A stretch of DNA of 49,998 bases from Sulfurimonas sp. GTDB lineage: Bacteria; Campylobacterota; Campylobacteria; Campylobacterales; Sulfurimonadaceae. The position numbers and the translations under genes are program-made. Positions 35,379 through 45,615 of this stretch are shown here, piece after piece (the stretch's first letter is position 1; each line of letters starts with the position of its first letter). The stretch covers positions 1 to 49,998 of the forward strand of contig VMSZ01000069.1 of the NCBI GenBank assembly GCA_013791885.1. The letters run 5' to 3'. The notes under the pieces are model-generated. The model was not told the DNA's origin, searched no databases, and saw nothing but the letters and a program-made list of their open reading frames with translations.

Positions 35379-37361
35379 TTATAATTGTTTTATTTTTGCA
35401 ATTTCATCACGAAGTCTTGCTGCTTCTTCAAAGTTTAACTCTTTGGCGGCTTGCTTCATTCTGAGCATTAGCTCTTTTGTAATGGCTTTTCGCTCTGAAG
35501 CCGGTATTTTATCCATTTTTTTGTGCTTTTGATAAAGATCGCCATAATCCTCAACTTTGAGGTTCTCATCGAGGCTGCGTTTAGTAGTAGTTGGAGTTAT
35601 CCCATGCTCTTTGTTATGCGCTTCTTGCACTTCACGTCTGGCAGTTGTTTTATCAATAGCTCTTTGCATAGAACCTGTCATTTTATTTGCATAGAGTATA
35701 ACGCGTCCGTTAGAGTTTCTAGCTCCACGTCCTATGGTTTGAACAAGTGCTGTTTCACTTCGTAAGAATCCTTCTTTATCTGCATCTAAAATAGCCACTA
35801 AACTTACCTCAGGCAAGTCAAGTCCTTCACGCAGAAGGTTAATCCCAATGAGTACATCAAACTCACCTAAACGCAGTGCACGAATGATTTGATTACGTTC
35901 TATGGTATCTATGTCAGAGTGCATATATTGCACTTTTACACCTAAGTCTGCTAAGTATTTTGTCAGAGCCTCAGCCATTTTTTTTGTCAGAACGGTAATG
36001 AGTACTCTTTCATCTTTAACGGTGATTTTCTTAATCTCATCAAAAATATCTTCTACTTGATTGTCCGAAGATTTTATTTCTATTATCGGGTCGAGTAGTC
36101 CGGTAGGACGTATAATCTGATGAGCGGTTACGCTTGACATCTCCAACTCATACGGAGCAGGCGTGGCCGATACAAAAAGATAGTGCGGTGCTTTATTTAT
36201 GTATTCGTCTGCTTTAAGCGGTCTGTTGTCGAGCGCGCTTGGAAGTCTGAACCCGTAATCAACAAGCACCTCTTTTCTCGCTCTGTCACCTGCGTACATT
36301 CCACGGTATTGAGGCAGAGAAACATGAGATTCATCGACAATGACGAGATACTCCTTATGATGCAGTTCAAAGTAGTCAAGAAGAGTATAAGGTGCTTCTC
36401 CAGGTTGTTTATTTGTCAGTAAACGCGAGTAGTTTTCTACACCCTTACACATTCCCGTTGTCTGTAACATTTCAAGGTCAAATTCGACTCTTTGTTTGAG
36501 TCTTTGGTACTCAACAAGTTTGTCCTCAGCCTGAAAATATGCAAGTCTCTCATCGAGTTCTTCTTCTATGCGTTTAATCGCTACTGCCATTTTCTCCTGA
36601 GAAACGCTGAACTGTGAGGTGGCATAGATGGTGAATTGTTTATGCTCTTCAAGCTTTTTATTGTCAATGATGTCAAAGGTATAAATGGATTCTATTTCAT
36701 CCCCAAAAAACTCAATGCGGATAGCTTCTTGCTCGAAATAGGGAGGGTAAATATCCATAGTTTCGCCATTTACACGAATATGTCCGCTGTCAAACGCAGT
36801 GTCATTACGGGAATAACCCATCTCCACTAAACGCAGCAAAAGTTTTTTTTGAGGAATTTCATCGCCAACAGCCACAGACTGTACCATGTTTTCATACTCT
36901 TCTGGGTCACCTAAACCGTAGTTTGCAGAAACAGAAGCAACGACGATAACATCATCATAAGAGAGAAGATTTGCCGTAGAAGATAAACGCAGTCTCTCTA
37001 ACTCGTCATTGATAGCGCTGTCTTTTTCAATGAATAAATCCTGACGGGGAATGTAAGCCTCCGGCTGATAATAATCATAGTACGACACAAAATACTCGAC
37101 ATGATTGTTCGGAAAAAACTGACGAAACTCTGAATAGAGCTGTGCTGCTAAAGTTTTGTTATGCGTCATGATGATGGTTGGCATCTTCACATTCTCTATA
37201 ACACGCGCCATAGTGTGCGTTTTACCGCTGCCTGTGACACCTTCAAGAGTTTGGTAACGGTTGCCTTTGAGAATAGACTCGGAAAGTTCTTTTATAGCAG
37301 TAGGCTGGTCTCCAGCCGGCTGATAGTCTGATACGACTTTAAAATTTGGTTTATTTTTCAT
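35379..37361 (-). CDS. uvrB: Excinuclease ABC subunit B
   Basis: The 660-residue nucleotide-excision repair protein has Walker [13 protein letters not shown] (~40-51), the beta-hairpin region [34 protein letters not shown], helicase motif VI (QTIGRGARN) and a C-terminal UVR motif ([14 protein letters not shown]) that binds UvrC. Length and order are standard. The dedA-like gene follows. Confidence 0.96.
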   Translation of the reverse strand: MKNKPNFKVVSDYQPAGDQPTAIKELSESILKGNRYQTLEGVTGSGKTHTMARVIENVKMPTIIMTHNKTLAAQLYSEFRQFFPNNHVEYFVSYYDYYQPEAYIPRQDLFIEKDSAINDELERLRLSSTANLLSYDDVIVVASVSANYGLGDPEEYENMVQSVAVGDEIPQKKLLLRLVEMGYSRNDTAFDSGHIRVNGETMDIYPPYFEQEAIRIEFFGDEIESIYTFDIIDNKKLEEHKQFTIYATSQFSVSQEKMAVAIKRIEEELDERLAYFQAEDKLVEYQRLKQRVEFDLEMLQTTGMCKGVENYSRLLTNKQPGEAPYTLLDYFELHHKEYLVIVDESHVSLPQYRGMYAGDRARKEVLVDYGFRLPSALDNRPLKADEYINKAPHYLFVSATPAPYELEMSSVTAHQIIRPTGLLDPIIEIKSSDNQVEDIFDEIKKITVKDERVLITVLTKKMAEALTKYLADLGVKVQYMHSDIDTIERNQIIRALRLGEFDVLIGINLLREGLDLPEVSLVAILDADKEGFLRSETALVQTIGRGARNSNGRVILYANKMTGSMQRAIDKTTARREVQEAHNKEHGITPTTTKRSLDENLKVEDYGDLYQKHKKMDKIPASERKAITKELMLRMKQAAKELNFEEAARLRDEIAKIKQL

Positions 37362-37582
37362 TGGCGAAATTATAGCTTATTGTGGAAAATAGATGAGAAA
37401 TTTAGAAGTGTGGCTGTTATATGGCTGCCTAGAATTTTTTTGTTTATCTCGAAATCGTAACGCTCCAAACTCATTCATATCAAACTTTATCTTGTTTAAA
37501 GTACTGAATATAGGATTATTAAGAATAGATTTTAAGTATATAAGTTACACTCAACACATAATAGCTCTTAACTGGGTTAATC

Positions 37583-37607
37583 TCTCCTTTAAGAGTTTTA
37601 AAGGAGA
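37583..37607 (+). promoter_or_regulatory. Hairpin that covers the ribosome binding site of the PKD/FISUMP lipoprotein gene
   Basis: TCTCCTTTAA (37583-37592) pairs perfectly with TTAAAGGAGA (37598-37607) around a five-base loop. The 3' arm is the AAAGGAGA ribosome site, five bases before the ATG at 37612. No T run follows, so it is not a terminator. It could hold translation off until melted by heat, a protein or an RNA. Confidence 0.55.
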
Positions 37608-37611
37608 AGAG

Positions 37612-39642
37612 ATGAAAATTTTACTTAAAATACTTACATTATCGTTTGTAGTATTGTTAATGGGTGGGTGTAGTTCGAGTACAGATGGAAGTTCTGAAAG
37701 TTTTACTTTTGTGACGGGGCAGTTTGTTGATGACCCCGTAGAAGGGCTTACGTATGAATGCTCTTCTGGGGCTATAGATGTGACTGGTGTAGCTGGTGAA
37801 TATACTTGTGAAAATGGTGATAATGTTACCTTTAGCATAGGTGGTGTTCTTATCGGAACAGTTACTGCAGAAGCAGGAATTGTAACGCCTTATACTTTCT
37901 TTCCAAATGATTTAGATGCTGCAATTAATCTTGCTAGACTTCTACAGAGTGTTGACACAAACACAAGTGACAACGTTATTACCCTTGATTCAAATTTAGT
38001 TACTCTACTTGGTGTAAATACAGATTTTACAAGCCAGACTTTTGAAGCTGATGTTGAAAATGACTTGAATATTACACTTGTGAGTATAGAAGATGCACAA
38101 ACGCAACTCAATGAAACTATCGTTAGTGCAGGTGAAGTAATCCCAGCTGGAGCCAACATCCCAGTTGCAAATGCAGGTCTTGATCAAAACGTTCATAATG
38201 GAGACTCTGTTACTCTTAATGGCTCGGTCAGTTCGGATGCCGATGGAGACTCTTTGACGTATGCTTGGAGCATAACATCAAAACCAGGAAGTAGTAACGC
38301 TACACTCTCTGATTCAACAGTTGTGAACCCAAGTTTTACTGCTGATGAGAGCGGTATTTATGTTATACAGTTGATTGTCAATGATGGAAGTGTTAATAGT
38401 GCACCAGATGAGGTAAATATTACTGCTACATTTCTTAATGCGGCACCTGTTGCAGATGCAGGTTTAGATCAAAATGTAAATACAACAGATATTGTAGAGC
38501 TTAATGGTTCTGGTAGTACAGATGTAGATACTTCAGATACTTTAACTTATAGTTGGACTATTACTACTAAACCAACAGAAAGTATAGCTACTCTCTCAGA
38601 TGCAACAATAATCAACCCAACATTTACAGCAGACTTGAATGGTACATATGAAGTTCAGTTGATTGTAAATGATGGAACTATAGATAGCGCTCCAGACACA
38701 GTACTAATAACAGCTTCAACAGCAAACTCAGCTCCAGTAGCAAATGCAGGAGCTGATCAATATTTAGCTGCGGGCTCAACTGTGGGCTTAGATGGCTCTG
38801 GCAGTACAGATGCTAATTCAGATTCATTAACTTATCTCTGGAGTATGACTTCTAAACCGAGTGGTAGTAATGCTGTACTCTCAAGTACAACGGCAGTAAA
38901 TCCTACATTTGTAGCAGATGTTGAAGGGTCTTATGTGCTTAATCTTGTGGTAAATGATGGAACTGTAAACAGTGATAATACAGATACAGTATTAATTAAT
39001 TCTATCTTAGTAGCTCCTGTTTCTGTGCATAATGGGATTGGTTATAATGGAGTAGTATCACCGTATACGGGAAGAATTTGGCTAGATAAAAATCTTGGCG
39101 CAGTTAATGTCTGTGGTGCTTATAATGATACAGGTTGTTATGGAGATTACTATCAGTGGGGTAGAGGAACTGATGGGCATCAGCTCGCCAATAGTGCTAC
39201 GAGTTCAGTACAATTAACTGAAGTAAACAGTACTTCAAGTAGTTTTATAACTAGGGTCGATTGGGTTGATAGTGCTACAGATGACACTGGATTGGTAAGA
39301 ATTTTGAACTGGAGTAAAACAGATGGAACTTCAGTCTGCCCAGTAGGCTATAGAGTACCAACAAGAGCGGAAATAACTATTGAAACAACGGCACAAGGTA
39401 TTGCTGATAATCAATCAGCTTATTATAGTAATTTTCTTTTATTACCATCATCGGGTAGTCGTTCTTACTCTGATGGAAGTTTTGATAGTCTAACTTATGC
39501 AGCTCAATTATGGCTAGTTGATGTGGATACTGCCTATTCTTCGGCTACGCCTTATACTTTTTCCGCAATTGTAAGTGGTGCAGGTATATATTCACGTGCT
39601 CCTGGTCAGGGATTTAATGTTCGCTGTATTAAAAGCTATTAG
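37612..39642 (+). CDS. Surface lipoprotein with three PKD-type repeats and a FISUMP domain
   Basis: The 676-residue protein has a lipoprotein signal ending MGGC (Cys ~18) followed by Ser-rich sequence. An N-terminal adhesin-like part reads DPVEGLTYECSSG...GEYTCENGDNVTFSIGG. Three ~95-residue PKD-like repeats start near residues 184, 279 and 374 (PVANAGLDQNV...G..V.L.GS.S.D). From ~472 comes a FISUMP (Fib_succ_major) domain: GRIWLDKNLGA, GDYYQWGR, CPVGYRVPTRAE and a closing FNVRCIK. The frame is open back to 37393, but the lipoprotein signal and ribosome site fix the start here. It probably lies on the cell surface; the ligand is unknown. Confidence 0.85.
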   Translation: MKILLKILTLSFVVLLMGGCSSSTDGSSESFTFVTGQFVDDPVEGLTYECSSGAIDVTGVAGEYTCENGDNVTFSIGGVLIGTVTAEAGIVTPYTFFPNDLDAAINLARLLQSVDTNTSDNVITLDSNLVTLLGVNTDFTSQTFEADVENDLNITLVSIEDAQTQLNETIVSAGEVIPAGANIPVANAGLDQNVHNGDSVTLNGSVSSDADGDSLTYAWSITSKPGSSNATLSDSTVVNPSFTADESGIYVIQLIVNDGSVNSAPDEVNITATFLNAAPVADAGLDQNVNTTDIVELNGSGSTDVDTSDTLTYSWTITTKPTESIATLSDATIINPTFTADLNGTYEVQLIVNDGTIDSAPDTVLITASTANSAPVANAGADQYLAAGSTVGLDGSGSTDANSDSLTYLWSMTSKPSGSNAVLSSTTAVNPTFVADVEGSYVLNLVVNDGTVNSDNTDTVLINSILVAPVSVHNGIGYNGVVSPYTGRIWLDKNLGAVNVCGAYNDTGCYGDYYQWGRGTDGHQLANSATSSVQLTEVNSTSSSFITRVDWVDSATDDTGLVRILNWSKTDGTSVCPVGYRVPTRAEITIETTAQGIADNQSAYYSNFLLLPSSGSRSYSDGSFDSLTYAAQLWLVDVDTAYSSATPYTFSAIVSGAGIYSRAPGQGFNVRCIKSY

Positions 39643-39662
39643 ATTGAGTCTCTATAATTGCA

Positions 39663-39705
39663 ATACATTCTCATCCTGATGGTGGGGATGTATGGTCTTT
39701 TTTTT
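39663..39705 (+). terminator. Rho-independent terminator after the FISUMP lipoprotein gene
   Basis: ATACATTCTCATC (39663-39675) pairs with GGTGGGGATGTAT (39681-39693), including several G-T pairs, and is followed by nine Ts. The remaining ~200 bases to putA are A/T-rich with no other gene visible. Confidence 0.8.
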
Positions 39706-39911
39706 TCTGTGGATTACATAACTCTAAATAAAAACACTGATTACTAAGATTTTTTGTTGAAGAGAGCTATTTATTTGACAACTGATTGTCTCGTATATTT
39801 TGTAACTTCTATTTGCATATATGAAAACTAACCGGCTAATATTTAAAATAGTAATCAAAATAAGTTTGATTTAAATCTTCCCTGATACCATAAAATACGA
39901 AGGGATATAAA

Positions 39912-42900
39912 ATGCAAATAAGTAAAACAACATTTGAATCGGCAAAAGATGTAGCCGCTTCATGGCAAAGTAAGATTGACACAAACAGGGAAGCGAGTGA
40001 AAAAAAATTTCATGCGATAATGAAACGCATGCTGAAAAATCCTATGAATAAGATTTTTCTTATTGAGTTATTGGACCAAAGTTTCCGTGCTCATGATTCC
40101 AAGCGAATCGCAAATCAGCTAGAGTACATATTTTCAAAGTATAAAGGTACAGATATTTTTACGGACTTTGAGCAGTTACTTGTATGGTCGTTTCGTAATA
40201 TCGGGATATATATGCCCGATATCTCCGTTGAGCTATTTATCCAATATCTTCGTCAAGATATAAGTCAAATAGTTATAAAAGGTGAAGATACTACGCTCAA
40301 TAAGCATTTGCAAAAGCGACGCAAAGAGCATACAAGAGTCAACATCAACATAATCGGGGAAATGGTTTTGGGCGAGAAAGAGGCCGAAGCCAGAATACAA
40401 AAGTATATTAAGGCCCTGGAAAATCCGCATATTGACTACATCTCCATAAAAATATCCACCATATTTTCACAAGTCACTCCTGTTGCACATGCGTGGAGTG
40501 TTGGAGAAATCTCAAGTAGACTCGAACGTGTTTACTCAGCAGCGATGCAAAACAAATTTGTCAATTCAAAAGGCAAAGAAGAGTACAAGTTTGTCAATCT
40601 GGACATGGAAGAGTACCGTGATATAAACATAACCATAGACGCGTTTATGCAAACACTCTCAAAAGAGAAGTTTTATTCACTTGAAGCCGGAATTGTCTTA
40701 CAGGCATACCTTCCTGATACTCTGGAAAATCTCAAAAAGCTGGTAGGCTGGGCAAAAAAGAGAGCCGAGAATGGCGGTGCTCCTATTAAAATCCGTTTGG
40801 TAAAAGGTGCAAATCAGGAGATGGAACTCACAGAAGCTTCCTTACGCAATTGGCCTTGTGTGACTTACCTGAACAAGCGTGAAACCGATGCAAATTTTAA
40901 AATTCTAATGGATTATCTTATTGATGAAAAGGTGGCTCCTTATGTTCATGTAGGTATAGCTTCGCACAATCTTTTTGACCACGCATTGGCGATGTTGTTA
41001 GCACGAGAGAGAGGTGTTGAGGCCTACTGCAGTGCCGAGATGCTTGAGGGGATGAGCGAGACCGCGTACCATGTGCTCAAATATGAGAGCCTGAATGTTA
41101 TTTTATATGCACCCATAGCGACGAGAGAAACATTTACAAATGCTATTGCTTACCTTGTAAGACGCTTTGATGAGAACACCGCCGAGGAGAACTTTTTACG
41201 CCACAGTTTTGGGCTCAGTGTAAACTCACCTGCATGGAAAACACTCATAGAGAGTTATGATGCTTCCATAGAAGTTCTTCCTCAAATTGCTCTCACTCCT
41301 TTTCGAACCCAAAACAGAAATGAAGAAGTTTTTATTCCTGAATCAGATATAGAAAACTACACGTTTAAAAATGAGAGCGATACTGATTTTTCATTACCGC
41401 AAAACATAAAATGGGCAGATAATATCAGTGAGAAATGGAGAAATATTTCGCAAAATGGCGGTTTTCATGCAACTGCCGTTGTTGGCGGAGAATATATAAA
41501 ATCAGAAAACAGTGTGGATGTACTAGATAAATCTCAATACCACGACAGAGTGATTGTCGGAACTTATTCAAAAGCATCAGAGAGTGATTTAAACAAAGCT
41601 GTAGCAATTGCTAAAGCTGATGTTGACGGTTGGCGTACACTGAGTACAACTGTGAGACAAAAATTTTTAATGGATGTGGCACAGGAGTTTAGAAAAAGCA
41701 GGGCTGATTTAATCGGAATTGCAGCGGCAGAGGTCGGCAAAGTGTTTTTAGAAACTGATGTAGAGGTTTCAGAAGCAATAGATTTTTTGAATTTTTACCC
41801 TTACAGTGCTCACAAACTGGGGACACATGAAGGAATGGAAGCAGAGGGTAAAGGTGTAGGTCTTGTTGTTAGTCCTTGGAACTTTCCTATCGCTATTCCT
41901 GCGGGCGGAATAGCCGCGGCACTCTCAGCTGGTAACACTGTTATTTTAAAACCTTCATCCAATGCTGTACTATGTGCATACAGACTTTGCCAATGTTTTT
42001 GGGACGGGGGTGTGAGTAAAAACACTCTACAGTTCGCTCCATGCAGCGGAGAGACGGCAGGGAAGCATCTTATAACAAACAGTGATGTGGATTTTGTGAT
42101 TTTCACCGGCGGAGAGACAACTGCAAAGCAGATGATACAAAGCCGTCCTGACATTCATCTTAGCGCTGAAACGGGCGGCAAAGATGCAACTATTGTCACT
42201 GCATTGGCCGACCGTGATCAGGCAGTTAAAAATATTGTAGCATCTGCGTTTAACAACTCAGGACAGAAATGTTCTGCGACTTCATTGCTGGTTCTTGAGC
42301 GTGAAGTGTATGAAGATGAAAACTTTAAAAGCATGTTGATTGATGCGGCTTCTTCTTTACAAGTGGGCTCAGTGTGGGAACTTCAAAATCGGATAGGTTC
42401 TTTAGTAAATGTTCCATCAGGGAAACTCAATCAAGCACTCTCATCCTTAGAAAAAGGAGAAGAGTGGGCGCTTAAACCATCATATGCAGATAATAATCCC
42501 TACATGTTGAAGCCCTCCATCCGGTGGGGAACTTCGCGCGGCGATTTCTGCCATATGAACGAGCTTTTCGGTCCAGTTTTAAGTGTAATGTGTGCCGATA
42601 ATCTCGAAGATGCAATCGACATAGTAAACGCTACGGGCTATGGACTGACTTCAGGTTTAGAGAGTTTAGATGAGAGAGAACAGAATATATTTAAAGAAAA
42701 ACTCAATGCAGGGAATTTATATATTAACCGTATGACAACGGGTGCAATAGTAATCCGTCAGCCATTTGGCGGCATGGGAAAATCTGCTATAGGAAGCGGC
42801 AAAAAAGCCGGAGGATTTAACTATATAGGGCAATTTATGAAGCTGCGTTTAGAAGGGATTGGTTCTCTTTTAGATGAGGAAAATACAATTGTTTACTCTC

Positions 42901-43448
42901 TTGAAAAAGCATTGAGATTAACAAACGATTTCGCTCATTGGCTCGAGGCGCATTTTAACAAAGAACATGACTATTCAAACATAAGAGGGGAAAGTAATGT
43001 TATCCGCTATATTGGGGTAAAAAGTGTCTTGTTACGCTTTGGGGAAGATGATGTTTTATATGAGATGTTAGCTTCCATCGCTGCTGCGAAAATGGTGGGT
43101 GCAAAAGTTTATGTATCCATTCCAAAGAACCCTAAAAGTGAAGCTTTACTTTACTTGGAAGAGAAACAGTCTGTGTTGCTTGATGGGGAAGATACCTTTA
43201 GTGTTGAAGATGAAACTGCTCTGGCTTATGCAATGCAGAGTGCACAAAGAATCCGTTTTTTACAGCCTCCAAAGCTTTCGGTTTATGAGGCCGTTGCCCA
43301 GCATGCACTTTATATCGCGACGGAGCCGTTTATAGAGCATGGACGCATTGAACTTATGCATTATTTTATTGAGCAGAGTATTTCAGACAGTTATCACAGA
43401 TATGGCAATCTGGGACTTCGCGGTCTTATGCAAAAAGGAGAGAAATAA
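39912..43448 (+). CDS. putA: Bifunctional proline dehydrogenase/L-glutamate gamma-semialdehyde dehydrogenase
   Basis: The 1178-residue enzyme oxidises proline to glutamate. The proline dehydrogenase barrel spans ~110-440 (IKISTIFSQVTP, GIVLQAYLPDT, IRLVKGANQEMEL, VGIASHNLFDHA). The aldehyde dehydrogenase spans ~500-985 with SPWNFPIAIPAGGIAAAL, TGGETTAKQM, Glu in ETGGKDAT and catalytic Cys in NNSGQKCSA. A C-terminal ~180-residue part follows. There is no N-terminal ribbon-helix-helix domain, so it is unlikely to be a self-repressor. The stop overlaps putP (TAATG). Confidence 0.94.
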   Translation: MQISKTTFESAKDVAASWQSKIDTNREASEKKFHAIMKRMLKNPMNKIFLIELLDQSFRAHDSKRIANQLEYIFSKYKGTDIFTDFEQLLVWSFRNIGIYMPDISVELFIQYLRQDISQIVIKGEDTTLNKHLQKRRKEHTRVNINIIGEMVLGEKEAEARIQKYIKALENPHIDYISIKISTIFSQVTPVAHAWSVGEISSRLERVYSAAMQNKFVNSKGKEEYKFVNLDMEEYRDINITIDAFMQTLSKEKFYSLEAGIVLQAYLPDTLENLKKLVGWAKKRAENGGAPIKIRLVKGANQEMELTEASLRNWPCVTYLNKRETDANFKILMDYLIDEKVAPYVHVGIASHNLFDHALAMLLARERGVEAYCSAEMLEGMSETAYHVLKYESLNVILYAPIATRETFTNAIAYLVRRFDENTAEENFLRHSFGLSVNSPAWKTLIESYDASIEVLPQIALTPFRTQNRNEEVFIPESDIENYTFKNESDTDFSLPQNIKWADNISEKWRNISQNGGFHATAVVGGEYIKSENSVDVLDKSQYHDRVIVGTYSKASESDLNKAVAIAKADVDGWRTLSTTVRQKFLMDVAQEFRKSRADLIGIAAAEVGKVFLETDVEVSEAIDFLNFYPYSAHKLGTHEGMEAEGKGVGLVVSPWNFPIAIPAGGIAAALSAGNTVILKPSSNAVLCAYRLCQCFWDGGVSKNTLQFAPCSGETAGKHLITNSDVDFVIFTGGETTAKQMIQSRPDIHLSAETGGKDATIVTALADRDQAVKNIVASAFNNSGQKCSATSLLVLEREVYEDENFKSMLIDAASSLQVGSVWELQNRIGSLVNVPSGKLNQALSSLEKGEEWALKPSYADNNPYMLKPSIRWGTSRGDFCHMNELFGPVLSVMCADNLEDAIDIVNATGYGLTSGLESLDEREQNIFKEKLNAGNLYINRMTTGAIVIRQPFGGMGKSAIGSGKKAGGFNYIGQFMKLRLEGIGSLLDEENTIVYSLEKALRLTNDFAHWLEAHFNKEHDYSNIRGESNVIRYIGVKSVLLRFGEDDVLYEMLASIAAAKMVGAKVYVSIPKNPKSEALLYLEEKQSVLLDGEDTFSVEDETALAYAMQSAQRIRFLQPPKLSVYEAVAQHALYIATEPFIEHGRIELMHYFIEQSISDSYHRYGNLGLRGLMQKGEK

Positions 43449-44938
43449 TGGAAACACCGGTATTGATTTCATTTGCAGCATATATGTTGGCGATGATAGG
43501 GATAGGTTTTTATTTTTATTTTAAAACAGATGATTTGAGCGACTTTGTATTAGGCGGAAGAAGCTTAGGCCCAGGTGTTACAGCACTGAGTGCAGGAGCA
43601 TCGGATATGAGCGGATGGCTGCTTTTGGGTCTTCCCGGTATGATGTACAGCCAGGGTCTTGTCGGGAGCTGGATTGCTGTGGGTCTCATTATCGGAGCGT
43701 ACATCAACTGGCATTATGTAGCAAAGCCACTTCGCGTTTACACCCATCATCTTGGAGATGCGATTACCATTCCTGATTATTTTTCAAACCGCTTTCATGA
43801 CAGAGGAAATTCACTTCGGGTTGTAACGGCTGTGGTTATTCTGGTTTTCTATACTCTTTACACATCCTCTGGACTTGTCGGCGGCGCAAAACTTTTTGAA
43901 GCAACCTTTCACCTTGACTACGACACGGCACTTCTTGTTGGAAGTTTTGTAATAGTATCTTACACCTTTTTAGGTGGCTACAACGCTGTAAGCTGGACGG
44001 ATTTTATTCAGGGAATACTGATGATGCTCGCTCTTGCTGTTGTGCCTTTAGTTGTTATTTACGATGTCGGGGGATTAAGTGAAGGTCTGAGAATCATAGA
44101 GTCTGTTGAGCCCTCAAATTTGGATATTATCAGCGGAACATCCATAGTCAGTGTCCTCTCTTTGATGGCTTGGGGACTCGGATATTTTGGACAACCGCAC
44201 ATACTGGTTCGCTTTATGTCCATCAGACATGAGGATGAGATGCACCGTGCAAAAACTATCGGCATGACTTGGATGATAATTTCAATAATCGGTTCGTTGG
44301 CAGTAGGATTTTTCGGACTTGCTTATGTTGTCTCACACGGAGTCAATCTTCAAGACAGTGAAAAAATCTTTATTACACTCTCTCAACTGCTTTTCAATCC
44401 ATGGATTGCTGGATTTTTACTTGCGGCAATCTTGGCGGCAATCATGAGCACTATTGACTCTCAGTTACTCGTTTCCTCTTCTGTTCTCACGAGAGATATT
44501 TACCATGTGCTACTCAGAAAAGATGCAACGGACAAAGAGCTTGTATGGGTAGGTCGGTTCACTGTAATAGCCATTGCGCTCGTAGCCTGGTATATCTCCA
44601 CAGATGAGAATTCCAGTGTCTTAAAACTTGTAGCGTACGCTTGGGCAGGCTTTGGTGCTGCGTTTGGCCCGCTTGTCATTCTTTCACTTTACAATCACAC
44701 CGTCACTAAAAACGGAGCAATTGCAGGAATGGTTGTGGGTGCTTTGACGGTTATAGTTTACAAACAGCTTCAAGGCGGGATGTTTGATTTGTATGAACTC
44801 TTTCCCGGTTTTATAGCTGCGTGGATTGCCATACTAGTGTTCAGTAAAATAGGTGCTCAAAATTCTGAAGATGTGAAAGTGATATTTGATGAGGTTCAAG
44901 AGAGATTGAAAGAAAAAGTTTCAAAGGAAAATATTTAA
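43448..44938 (+). CDS. putP: Sodium/proline symporter
   Basis: The 496-residue sodium:solute symporter has about 13 membrane segments. Family landmarks: DFVLGGRSLGPGVTALSAGASDMSGWLLLGLPG (sodium and proline site region), SSGLVGGAKLFE, LGGYNAVSWTDFIQG, WGLGYFGQPHILVRFM and AAIMSTIDSQLLVSSS. It feeds putA, to which it is coupled by a one-base overlap. Confidence 0.94.
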   Translation: METPVLISFAAYMLAMIGIGFYFYFKTDDLSDFVLGGRSLGPGVTALSAGASDMSGWLLLGLPGMMYSQGLVGSWIAVGLIIGAYINWHYVAKPLRVYTHHLGDAITIPDYFSNRFHDRGNSLRVVTAVVILVFYTLYTSSGLVGGAKLFEATFHLDYDTALLVGSFVIVSYTFLGGYNAVSWTDFIQGILMMLALAVVPLVVIYDVGGLSEGLRIIESVEPSNLDIISGTSIVSVLSLMAWGLGYFGQPHILVRFMSIRHEDEMHRAKTIGMTWMIISIIGSLAVGFFGLAYVVSHGVNLQDSEKIFITLSQLLFNPWIAGFLLAAILAAIMSTIDSQLLVSSSVLTRDIYHVLLRKDATDKELVWVGRFTVIAIALVAWYISTDENSSVLKLVAYAWAGFGAAFGPLVILSLYNHTVTKNGAIAGMVVGALTVIVYKQLQGGMFDLYELFPGFIAAWIAILVFSKIGAQNSEDVKVIFDEVQERLKEKVSKENI

Positions 44939-44985
44939 TGAGAGGAGCTTTTGGTATAAAAACATAAAATATTTTTAAAATATAC

Positions 44986-45336
44986 TTATAATTTTATACC
45001 AAATTTATCAAGCACAAAGATGACGCTGTAGTAAGCAAAAACAGTTAAAAGAATAGAGATGAACATACTCAGGTAAAAGCCAAATTCTTTTTTTATTAAA
45101 ATTGGAAAAACTAAAAACAGTGTTATTGATGGAGCTATTAACCAAATAATTCTATTGGAAAATTCCACTGGACTGTTGCTGTTGTTTGTATCTATATACA
45201 TCCACGTCATGGCTAAAATCGATACCAAAGGAATGGCAGCCAAGATAGCACCTGCCAAACTGCTTCTTTTGGCTATTTCAGAGATTAACACAATGAGAAG
45301 TGCAGTAATAATTAATTTTGTTATGTAGTAAGCCAA
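44986..45336 (-). CDS. DUF3147-like small membrane protein
   Basis: The 116-residue protein has four predicted helices. The first section YYITKLIITALLIVLISEIAKRSSLAGAILAAIPLVSILAM fits the DUF3147 pattern. Function is unknown. Its end lies in an inverted repeat (44953-44961 with 44992-45000) shared with the region downstream of putP. Confidence 0.75.
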   Translation of the reverse strand: MAYYITKLIITALLIVLISEIAKRSSLAGAILAAIPLVSILAMTWMYIDTNNSNSPVEFSNRIIWLIAPSITLFLVFPILIKKEFGFYLSMFISILLTVFAYYSVIFVLDKFGIKL

Positions 45337-45615
45337 GCATCATCCTTATTTATATTACTTCCTGTAATATCTTTGAAATTTTGTTCTTTTTTCATGTTGA
45401 AATTATAGCTAATTGAATAACATCTCGCCTTTATCCTAAGTGAGCTATGGACAACTGTTTTGTCCGGAAGTCTACTCCTTGAGAAAAGACTTGAAAAGTT
45501 CGCTGCAACAAATGAGCTTGTCAGACGAAGCTTCAAGTGAAGATGTTTTAAAAGATTATGATTTAGTTATGTATAATACATAACTAAACAAGCTGAAAAG
45601 TCAAAGGATTTTATT
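45337..45615. other. Intergenic region with a possible small or decayed reading frame
   Basis: No convincing gene is visible. On the plus strand GTG at 45440 opens a 47-residue frame to 45583 ending in an acidic stretch (SDEASSEDVLKDYD). A second plus frame, without a start, encodes ~39 residues up to a TGA near 45540. Neither has a ribosome site; they may be remnants. The cyclase gene starts at 45616 behind AAAGGA. Confidence 0.3.

Noticed and set aside
37393-37611. N-terminal extension of the PKD/FISUMP protein by 73 codons
   Set aside because: The lipoprotein signal and AAGGAG site place the start at 37612; the upstream frame has atypical composition and no ribosome site.
44953-45000. Inverted repeat GGTATAAAA/TTTTATACC as terminator of putP
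   Set aside because: The loop is about 30 bases, the stem is A/T-rich and no T run follows; it may only reflect the coding end of the DUF3147-like gene.
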